NCBI GenBank assembly: GCA_036925085.1
Contig: JAUPFP010000004.1
Span: 7,786,938-7,850,937 of the forward strand
DNA length: 64,000 nucleotides
Source: Brachycybe producta
Taxonomy: Eukaryota; Arthropoda; Diplopoda; Playtdesmida; Andrognathidae
Direction: 5' to 3'
The notes beneath the pieces were generated by a model that did no database searches, was not told where the DNA came from, and saw only the letters and a program-made list of their open reading frames with translations. A program made the translations under genes and the position numbers. Positions 44,801 to 56,800 of the stretch are shown piece by piece. The stretch's first letter is position 1. Each line of letters begins with the position of its first letter.

Positions 44801-47800
44801 CCACAAAAAGCGCTAGCATGGTTTTTCGATTGAGCCTATAGACCCAATGTTAAAGAAAACAGGGTAATTTTTAAAATACACAGTGGCGACAATATATTTA
44901 TTTTTCATATTTAAAGTTTTCAAAGTGTAATGTGCACCTTAAATATATTCTGATCGAGTGATATAGTGAAAAAAAATTGGTAAGTGCGGTTATATTTTTA
45001 AAAAAACTATTTCAAAATCGCAAATTTCGAAAAAACAGAAAAAAATCAGCAGGTGCGCCAATGTGTTGGCTTCGCTGTGGTTTAATTGCGGTTTTTTAAA
45101 ATTATTTTTAGGTATTTTTTACGAGCATTATAATGGATTTTTTTTTGCTTATGAGCACGTACTCAATGGAGTTTAATATAAGAGTTAGAAATTCGCGATT
45201 TTGAAATAGTTTTTTTTTTTAAATATAACCGAGACTACTGCCGCGACTGTGTATTTTAAAAATTAACATTTTTTCTTTAACATTTCGTCTATGGGCTCAA
45301 TAGAAAAACGATACTAGCGCTCTTTGCGAAGATTTTTCGAAGTAGTTTTGTGATGTAACCTCTTAAAGGAGTAACGGTGTATTTATTTGTAAGTTAAAGA
45401 TGAACTGCTTTTGATAAAGCTTGATACGTGTTTTTCAGCTAGTGCTCAGTCCACAGATACCTGACCTCCAATTTGCTGCTTTAGCTGAACAGTTTTATTT
45501 TCAGCCCATTTACGCTCGTATAAATATACTATCTGACAGCAGACGATCATAATATGATTTTGATAATGTGTTTCACCTAATGAAATCCTCAATCTAAATC
45601 CCCCTATAAAATACATGCTTTCTACACTGAATTAATTCAATTTCTCATATGGTAGATTTATCACTATTTTTGTGGAACTTGGAAATCTGTCGGGCCTTCG
45701 AACATTCCGAGTGTTACGAGCCTTAAAAACTGTATCAATTCTACCAGGTACCATTATATACAAAAAAATACGTCAGAAATTTTTTAAAGTTGTAACCACT
45801 TAATTTGGTTTTACACAATAAAGGTTTAAAGACAATAGTGAATGCTCTTTTGCATTCTATCAGCATGTTAACCGAAGTGATGGCACTCACAATCTTCTGC
45901 CTCATGGTATTTGCCCTGTTTGGGCTTCAGATATTCATGGGATCATTTCGAAGAAAATGTATCGATGTCACTAGCATCGAACTCAACGATACAACTTACA
46001 AAGAGTAAGAAGACAAAAAATATCGCATTTCAAAATTGAAATTCATATAAACTATTGCTATTTTTTTTTTGCTTTTTTTTCTTCAAAGGTTTATACAAGA
46101 TCCAAATAATTGGTATGAAAACAATAAAAAATATCAATTATGTGGGAATTCAACTGGAGCATGGTGATGTATTTGTTTTTCTTACAAAAAAAAAACATTA
46201 AAAATTCTAAAAAAACAATTGATTAATATTGGCTTGTAAATATAACAAAACACATAAATGATGTCAAAGCCAAGAAAAACTGAGTAATCAAAAAGAATAC
46301 CACAGTAATATTTAAACTTCGAATACGAAAACGATAGAAACCTATCACAAGGATAGTTAGCCTCTATTTGGTGTTGTGCAAACTATCCTTGTGATAGGTT
46401 TCTATCGTTTGATACTTTATATTTGTAGCTTCTATTCGAAGTTTAAATATTACTGTGGTATGATCTTTTTGATTAGTCAGTTTTTCTTAGCTTTGACATG
46501 ATTTATGTGTTTTATTAAAAATTCTGATTTATTCTGAAAAAAATTTCTGATTTACCTTTTGTATTATTGGCGAATAGGCAATGTCCACAAAATTATACCT
46601 GTTTTCCAAACATTGGTGATAATCCCAATTTTGGCTATACCAGTTTCGATAACTTCGGTTGGGCCATGTTGGCAACATTTCAGCTTCTTACGCTGGATTT
46701 CTGGGAAGATATTTATAATAATGTATATAGCATTCAATATTCTTATTTTTATAAAAAAAATGGATTAATACATTTTTCAATTGTGTTACCAGATTATAGC
46801 AACATGTGGACCAAGCAGTGTCATTTTCTTCATCTTTACGGTCTTTTTTGGAGCTTTCTACCTTATTAATCTTATGTTGGCTGTGGTCGCAATGTCGTAC
46901 GAAGAGGAAGTCTCGAGTGCCGAAGCAGTAAGCAATTCCTTTAAAGAAAATGTTTCAAATTAATTAACCAATAGGTGACTATTAACTGACACTATAGTAT
47001 AAAAATGTCTCTGAACCTAGTTATTCAAGAAATAGTTGAAATAGAAAATTTCCAAAAAATAGTTAATAATATTTACATAATGAGTGTACATTTTTTTAGA
47101 AATAACTTTATTTCAAAAGTTCGTTTAAATTAGCATGCAAAGATACTACAAGGTATTTTATTTGGAAAAAAAAATATTTTTCGACACGCAAAATTTAGTT
47201 ATTTTCAAACAGCCATAAAAAGTTTTTTTTAAATTTCGTTGTGAAAATCATTTTACCATCTTTTACTATCTTTTATAACCATAACCTAGTCAGTGGCGTA
47301 GCTATGACTTGGTTGCGCCCCACCCCCGGCCACTTAAAACTTTGCGCCCCATTACCTACTTCTCCACATAGCCCTCATACTGGGTGGGGGTGCTATTTTG
47401 ATGAACCGCAGAACAGGTCTGAACAACAGTAGAAACAGTCGGAAGGTTACGAAAGTAAGCTTGTTGCATGGGGTCTGGGGGGCGCAGCCTCCCAGCTTTT
47501 AAAGAATTATTAAAACAAATTTGTCCATTGTTCCGACCGTTCCTCCCGTTAATTCAATTAGGGAACAGTCGAACAATGGACTAATTTAATAATTCTTTAA
47601 AAACTGGAGGCTGCACCCCAACCCCCTGCAACAGTGGTGTAGCCAAGGGGGGTCCGGGGGTCCGGACAACCAACCCGAGATTCTATATACATGCCAAAAA
47701 GAGCTGTGCTTATATTCGATAGTTTTTTCTTGGTCTTTTTTTTTTCTCTTAACTCATTTTGTCCCATCACCATAATAGATGCTCAACTAGTCGCCAACTA

Positions 47801-50800
47801 CAGTACGCAGTGCCATGCTGCCCAAAACTACCATGTGGAACATTCTATCCGAGAAACAGACCATATAGTGTACATGTATATGCACCACCACAACGCCGCC
47901 ACTTATTGAAGGCAACTTAAATATGCTCATGCTTCACCATACAATTGAACACGTGTTGTTGTTTACAACAAAGTATGCTGGCAAATGAGGGCACCTGAGT
48001 GGTGTCTGACTGTCACATGAGTGCATTATTCCCCTAGTTCCTTCCGTCGCCGCATAGAAAAAAAAAGTTCTCGGTTTTAATCTTGACTTCTGGTATAGAA
48101 CTTATGGAAGTTCTACAAGCAAGTTTTGCATGTCGCAGCATGCCACCTTATAGCACACATTGCACAATTTGATTTCATATATAATACATAGAACACATAC
48201 ATAGAATACATGAACCTTATTAACCCCCCCCCCCCTTCACCGAAAGGTTTAAGGACTAAATGTGATGCATGCAATGGAAAGTTCCTTAGGCGGTGTGGTG
48301 CGGCACAGCACGCTGTAGTCTGTGATTAGCTTTATTCTGAAAAAATACCTTTGGACCCCCATAAAAAAATTCTGACTACATCACTGCCCTGCAACAAGCT
48401 TTATTTAACTAAACTTAACCAGTGGCGTAGCTAGGCTTGATTGCGCCCCCCCACTTAAAAATTTGTGCCGCTTCCCCGCTTCTCCACATAGCCCTCGTAC
48501 TGGGTGGGGGTGTATTTTGATGAACACCGGAATAGGTATGAACAACAGTAGGAACAGTCGGAAGGTTAGGAAAGTAAGCTTGTTGCAGGGGGTAAAGAAT
48601 TATTAAGAATTATTAAAGAATTATTATAAAAATTATTAAAGAATTATTAAAACAAATGTGTCCATTGTTCCGACCGTTCCTCCCTTTAATCAAATTAGTG
48701 AACAGTCAAACAATGAGCTAATTTGATTTAATAATTCTTTAAAAACTGGAGGCTGCGCCCCCAACCCCCCTGCAAGAAGCTTAATTTAACTAAACCTAAC
48801 CTTCCGACTGTTCCTACTATTTTTCCGACTATTCCGACATTTCCGTTGTTCCGACCGTTCCGCCGTGCCCATTAATCTCTATTAAGATTTACTGGTGCAA
48901 GTATGTAGTTTTTAAAAGTAAATATTAAATGAAAGTTGATTTGTTTTCAAATTGAAATGAAATGAAAGTCTATGTATTCTCAATTATTTTTGAAAATACA
49001 TAGACTTTCATTTCGTTTTTTGCGCCCACAAACCTCCTGCGCCCCCCCCCCCCCCCCCCGCAGGTGCTGGTCTTGCGGTTGCCTAGCTACGCCCCTGTTC
49101 CTAGTTCTTTAGTTTCCTTTAGAAGAAAAAATAATGTTTACGTACAGTAGAACGTCGATTATCGGAACTAATGTCGGACATATAACTAGTTCCAATAATG
49201 AAAAGTTCATATAATTGAACTCACAATAAAAAAAGTGGAGAATAGAAGTGAAAAATAGAACACACATGGCCCCCGTCTATTCACTATCATAGGCGGAGGC
49301 CCATGTTTTTTTCTTCTATTCTTCACCAATTGAAATTTTCAAAAAGTTCAAATATTCACCCATATGGAGCCCTGAAGAGGACTTCTGTAAATTTTTTTTT
49401 TAATCTCGACATGTCGACTTTTAATCTCTTTTATTCGGCCATGTTAATTATGCCATGTTGCGCGCACCATACTCTAATAATTAAAGTACTGCAAGCCCCC
49501 TCTTGTAACAGCAGTAATTTAATTATTAGAGTCAGTGACGTAGCCAGAATTTTTTTTTAATAGAGAAGAGGTCAAAAATTATTTCTTCGTAATAAAGCTA
49601 ATCACCCACTACGGGGTGACGTTCCGCACCACACCGCTTAAAGAACTTTCCATTGTCTGTATCATATTTAGCCCTTAAACCTTTCAGTGAGGGAGGGGGG
49701 GAGTTAATAAGGTTCATGTATGCATCATATGAAAGACACGGCCAAATAAAAGAGATTAAAAGTCGACATGTCGAAAATAAAGTCTACATGTCGAGAGTAA
49801 AGTCGACATGTCGAGATTCTGGAAAAAAGTCGACATATCGAAATTAAAGTCGACATGTCGAGATTTAAAAAAAAATCGCGCATGTCCTTTACAGGGCTTC
49901 GTACTCCCCAGTGGAAACAAGGCCTTAAGAATTTTTTTTTATTTGCATAAAGAATATCTAAAAAAAAATTGGTTCCGATAATCAACGGTTCCATAACCGA
50001 CGTTTTTACTATATAAGAATTTTCAGTAAAGAAAATTCAATTTTCTTTTGTGGTCTGCATCGAACCAAAGTACGATATGGTTTCCCTTTACGAAAAAAAA
50101 AAACATTGCAAAACGATGTTAAAAAAATCCAATCGGCCCACTTATTTTTAGCCGTTCATTTATTTGTAATCAGTCTTGTCAAAATGACCAAATGACAGCA
50201 AAACGTTCTCAGATGAGATGGGGAATAAAACCAGAAAACGAAGTCATATATGCATGTATGAAACTTCAATGGAATATTGTATATAATGTAAGGTAATTGA
50301 TGTTGCATGTAGAAAAATAAAGAAGAAAAAAATCCATACAAAAAAACGTGAATAAAACTCCACCCACACTATTGTAGTGTATGGGCTGAACAAAATCTGC
50401 GATTTCATGCAATTACTTTGGTAAGGTCTTCTCTACCGAAATAAAAAAAAAAATCAAGGACAACACCAAATCATAATATATAGCCTAATTTGAATTATTG
50501 GGTTTTAATACAGAAATAAGAAAAATGAAACTGGACCCACACCTATAGTAAAAGCAGGGCCAGATTATCCATTACGCTAAGTAGGCTGAAGCCTATGGGC
50601 CCTGTGAGCTTTGATGGCGTCCTTGACCAAATCGAACAACTCTTTTGCTCTTTTTCTGTAACTCGTTTCTTCTCTGATCGCGCGGTGACCGCACGGAGAA
50701 GATTCGAGCTACAGGAGTAGTCGGATGGTGATAGATTGTGATCATCCTCCTGCGTAAGGTTGTAATCTGTGCAGAAGGATGGTGACCATCTCATCTGGCC

Positions 50801-53800
50801 ACCATTGATGTTCATCTTCTTTGGTCAGGGAGATGATGTTGCTCCTAAGGATCTCGATGCCTCCTTGCCCTATGGTGTCTCCGACTTGCTTAGGAAGGAT
50901 TAGTTTCCAGACAGTAGACAACGCAGTTTCATGTTGCAAACACTTTTATTCATTCTTGCATAGAAACTCAAACGTTACAAGAATGAATAGTTGATATTAA
51001 AGGTGCGTCCATGGGCCCATGATGTGAAACGGATATAAAATCTAACGTAGTACAAAAGTTGAGCAAGTGAGGACAAAGAACAAAGAGGAACATGGTCCTT
51101 TTATACCTTGGACCTGTGTACACCTCCTAGGTGTAACCAGATCCAAGTGGTCATGGTTCTGGGAGTATCAATCCGCCACTGGAATAATAATTAAAGAAAG
51201 AGAGGGAGGGACAAGCAGGCGTTGTTTACCCCACAGGCTACGGTTTTGGCGGGATCGGGTGTCACAGCCCGGAGCTTTTGGGGACCAATGCCCTCCCCCC
51301 ATGTTGCAATATTAAAATCATTGGCATTTTATTGCCTGTTAGGTGAAGAGGTTCAAAAGCACCAAAAAGCCTAGAGGCCCTTCTTGGCTTAAACCGGTCC
51401 TGATTAAGTGTCAAGAGAACAGTAGTTATGACTAGAGATCGAATTTTTATGCAATATCAAGCAAATGTTTCTCAATTTGTGACCCAAGTGACAATTGTTA
51501 AGTGTCATCTAGCATCTGATCGGTCAGTGTTTTTGATTGAAAAAAAACATAATTGTTGGTTGATCTAAACGGGATTGTTACTTCACAATTGGTTGTTGGG
51601 TCGCACATTGAAAAACATTTGCTTGACATTACATAAAAATCCGAGCCCTAGTTATGACACATCGGTACAAATATTGTCAATACTATATCTGGAAGATATA
51701 ATAGAAGAAACTTTTTAGAAAAAGAAATTCAAAGTATATTTGAAACTAAAAGATTAAATAAATTTAAAAATTTTCTTTTCTTGACAATCTTTGAAAATAA
51801 ACTTTTTATGGGGTGTGGAACATTTACCCTAAAACCACTTGCCCTAAAGAGACATTTGCCCTAAAAACACTTGCCCTAAAGAGACATTTGCCCTAAAACC
51901 ACTTGCCCTAAAAGGACATTTGCCCTAAAACCACTTGCCCTAAAAGGACATTTGCCCTAAAACCACTTGCCCTAAAAGGACATTTGCCCTAAAACCACTT
52001 GCCCTAAAAGGACATTTGCCCTAAAACCACTTGCCCTAAAAGGACATTTGCCCTAAAACCACTTGCCCTAAAAGGACATTTGCCCTAATCAGTAGTGTCA
52101 ATTTACGTCATTTGGCGTTTTTTGCACGCCTGCGGCACGCAGAACCTATTTAACATACTCCACCGAAAGTCACTAAACCGTATGAAAAGAGAACAAAAAA
52201 GGGGCTTTAGGAGTTAAATGTCCCTTTAGGGCAAATGTCCCTTTAGGGCAAACGATTTTAGGGCCTATAGCGTCTATATCCCCTTTTTATGGGTGTTTGA
52301 AGAAAAAGATAAAACTACGTTTTTAGTAAACACCTCTCAGCCATATTTTTTATGATTTTTGGCGGTTTTCTGATACAATTCGGCAGAAGTCAGACAGGGC
52401 TCCGTACAAACTACCATTAAAAGTTTATTAGCAAAAATATTGTCTATGAAAACACTAAATAAAATCACTTTCTTCTCCAAGTTTCAAATGAACACAACAA
52501 AAGTTACTTACCATAAAAACTCGCGTATAATATGCACGGTTTTACTTATTTTTTTGCCCGCTAAAACTTGGTTGTATATTATATGCGAGGACTAAAAAAT
52601 GCGTCATTTTGCCAGAATTTTACGAGATTTTACGGTAATTCTAGGTAAATGTTAAGATTTACGTTATAAGTATACATATTTCTTAAAATATAATGGTCCA
52701 ACAGCTTGTGAATTTATCATTAAGCCCCCCACCTCAAAAAAAATAATAAACTCATTTCCAATTTACATATGAAATCTAAAAGTAAAGTATAAAATGAGTT
52801 TATTACTTTTATTAATTAAACCATGAATTATCATCGTACTAATATATTTTAAGTAATTAATATTTTGACAGTTCATGATTTTTAAGTTATTATTCATTAG
52901 CGATGGGACATTCGAATCCTCGAATCCCGTGAATCTTGAAAAATCTTCGAGATTCGAAAACTCGAACCTTCGCGATTTTTTCGCATTTCGAATCTTTCGA
53001 ATCCTAAATTAAAAAAAAACTGTTAAAAACTTTGGCAATATTAGTGAACGCTTCTATTGGAAGTCAATGGACGTGAAAGTAAAGGCATATTCACACTAGG
53101 CTGGTTTACAAGCCTCTGATTGCTGCTGGCTATTAGCAGCAACAGCAAGTAGCAGCTGCTTTGGGTTCACACTTGTCCAGTCACTGCTGGTATTAGCAGC
53201 ACAAGTCATCCAATCACCGTCCTGTAAAAACACAAAATCTAACAGCAACCAACCCAAGCAGTGGAGTTTCAATTAGCCACTAGTGCCACTACTAGCGACA
53301 AAAGGTTCACACTAGCTGGTAGCATACTGGCAGCAGCAGGAAGGGAGTCACATGACCAGCTGGTAGCTGCTAAAGTTGGACATGTTCAACTTCACCAGCC
53401 GCTGTTAAAATCTCTTGCCTGCTAGAGAAAGCAGCTGCTGGTGGTAGCAGTTCAGACTGTGCTGGTAGCAGGCTACACCCAGCAAAGACCAACCAGCCTA
53501 GTGTGAATGCGCCATAACAAAAAAAAAGGCGATTGTTGCAATTTCGGTGGTACCCGGATCACTAATATCACCTTAATTGAGGCGACCCGGAGTGCCACAC
53601 TGTGTTTTTTTAAAATTAATAATTTAATATTTCATATTAATTTAATTATTTGTATCTTCTTAATGAATAATATAGAATTCTTATATGAAGGACTCGAGAG
53701 ATTCGAAATTCGGTTGATTCCAGAAGCTTTTAGGATTTGGATTCGGATTCGAGAAAATTTAGGATTCGTCCCACCTCTATTATTTTAATTTATTTATCAT

Positions 53801-56800
53801 CTAAATATTTTTAGATCTGCATAGCAGTAATATTTGTCTTTATATTAATAAATGGTTTATATTTTAGGAAAAAAGGAATCGAGAATTGACCAGTGCTCAA
53901 AGGCGATTAAACGAGACTATGAAGTCTCCTAATGTACAACGGAGTATCATTGTGACTCGAAGAGGTGCCATTTCTATAACCCGTTCGAGACAAAACCTGA
54001 AAGACGAAGTCGGAACGGCAACGCCAAAACAATCTAAACCAACACCAAATAAAACAAAGAACGGTGCCAAAGCAAAAGAAAGTAATGGCCAAAATGAAAT
54101 AAAATCTCCAACAAACAATACTTCAAGTTATAACCAACTTATAGAAGTTAACGATAAAAGACCAACAAAATCAATTCAGAGTGGAGAAAAAAATCACTTG
54201 ACTCTATTCGAAAAGAATGTAAGAGAACCATTCTTATTACTGGCTTCCATTCCCGGAGCAGCCATGGAAACACTGCCACAAACTGAAAAAATTGAATCAA
54301 TGAGAAATGGATGTATAAAAGAGACAGAACCTGTTTTGGAAGAAAAGAAATCGGAATCAAAGATCAATGAAAATAGTTCGCAAACTTCAATTGTTAGTCA
54401 TTTGAAGGTACTTAGGGCAACAACACAGTAATAACCACAATGCAGAGTGATTCAAACATTTTCATTATATGTCAAGTGGATAATGTAAGATATTAACTTT
54501 GTAGAAATAAAAAAAAACCTTAAGAGGCTACATCACAAAATTACTTTGAAAAATCTCCGCAAAGAGCATTAGCATCGTTTTTCTATTGATCCCATATAGA
54601 CCCAATGTTAAAGAAAAAATGTTAATTTTTAAAATACACAGTCGCGGCAATATGTTTATTTTTCATATTTAAAATTGTCCAATATTATGTTTTCAAAGTG
54701 CAATGTGCATTGTGCACCTTAAATATTTGCTGTTCAAGTGATGGAATGACACAAAATCGCTCCATGCGGTTATATTTTTAAAAACTATTTCAAAATCACG
54801 ACTTTCTAGCTCTCATTGAGTACGCGCTCATAAGCAAAAAAAAACATCCATTCAAATGCTAGTAAAAATACTTAAAAATAATTTTAAAAAACCACAATTA
54901 AACCACAGTGAAGCCAACACAATGGCGCACGTGCTGATTTTTTTCTGGTTTTCTAAAATTATTTTTACGTATTTTTACAAGCATTTTAATGGATTTTTTT
55001 TGTTATTTGGGCGTAATCAAGGGAGTTTAACATGAGTTAGAAATTCGCGATTTTGAAATAAGTTTTTTTAAAAAATACAACCGCACTTATATGCTGTTCG
55101 AATGATATAATGACAAAAAATTGATATTTAAGGTGCACATTGCACTTTGAAAACTTAATATTGGACAACTTTAAATATGAAAAATAAACATATTGCCGCG
55201 ACTCTGTATTTTAAAAATTAACATTTTTTCTTTAACATTGGGTCTATATGGGCTCAATAGAAAAACGATGCTAGCGCTCTTTGCGGAGATTTTTCGAAGT
55301 AATTTCGCGATGTAGCCTCTTAAAGCAAACATTAGCAAACTACGCTCGTTGTATAAAAAGACACGGATGTGATACGGACCTTATGAGCCACGTATAGCCA
55401 CGAAAATATGTGATAAAAAAGGCCAAATTAGAAGTGCGGCAAGCTAAATGCATTGTTGAAACTAGAACTTTAATAAAATCTCATTGTGCCTTAATAAAAC
55501 TTATAAGATGCATTGATAGAAAAACCTTCGAATTTAATATAACAATAAGGGTTTCCTGCACAAAATCTCTTGGAAGTGAATTCTATTGTACGATAATGCT
55601 AATAACAAAAATATCCAGAGTAGTTGCTTCTAGGTAATCACTGAGGCCAAAACTTTTATGCAAATACAAATTTAAAAATGCGCAAATTTTTTTTAAATTA
55701 TTCATTTTATGCAAATAAAAAAATGCCATAGTATATAGCAAAAGAACAATTAATTAAATATCTCTTCATAACTATCAGATGCAAGAACAAAAAAAAATGC
55801 AAAATCAAAATGATTTAGAATAAAAAAAAAACCTTTATACAATTTTTTTCTGGCGAAAAATGTCAAATAATGCGAATTTCCGCACAATAAGCAATTAATG
55901 CAATTAATTGCATTTTTATTTTGTTTCAAACTGATTTATTATTGCACATATGACACGCACACAGTGTTAGTTTACCCAAAAGCGGTGTTGGGAAAAATAC
56001 CTTCAAAAAGTATTTTAAATAAAGAACAAAATAGTTTCATGAGAATGTATTTAAATTAAAATACAAAATACAAAATTTTACTTTTATTTAAAATACAAAA
56101 TACAAAATTTTACTTTTATTTAAAATACAAAATACTAAATAATTTCAAAAAAAGTATTTAAAATACTAAAATATTTACTTCAACTTATATGTCTTGAGAA
56201 GTAATAACTGTTGGAAGCATTTGTCACTATGTGTCTATTCCTTCTTGGAATTACTGTCAAAGCTGTATTTGAGAACAACCTTTCAACAGGGACTAATGAA
56301 GGTATAGTTAGTTGCGTTCAACTTCATGAAGGCAGCCTTGATGCTTGGTAACGAGGTCATGCCAACTTAACTTTGTCAAAGTTTTGCCAAAGTAAAAAAA
56401 AATAATCTTTTGAAAGTAACAATTTTTTTTAAATAGTATTTTGTAGTAATTAAAATACTATAAATAAAAAGTAATTTCAAAATACAAATACAATATTTAT
56501 TGGATGTATTTCAAATACAAATACTAAATACAAAAGAAGTATTTTAAATACAAATACTAAATACAAAAGAAGTATTTTAAATACAAATACTAAATACAAA
56601 AGAAGTATTTTAAATACAAATACTAAATACAAAAGAAGTATTTTAAATACAAATACTAAATACAAAAGAAGTATTTTAAATACAAATACTAAATACAAAA
56701 GAAGTATTTTAAATACAAATACTAAATACAAAAGAAGTATTTTAAATACAAATACTAAATACAAAAGAAGTATTTTAAATACAAATACTAAATACAAAAG

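Noticed and set aside
53897-54360. Minus-strand frames opposite channel exon 10
   Set aside because: Shadows of the well-supported + strand linker exon.
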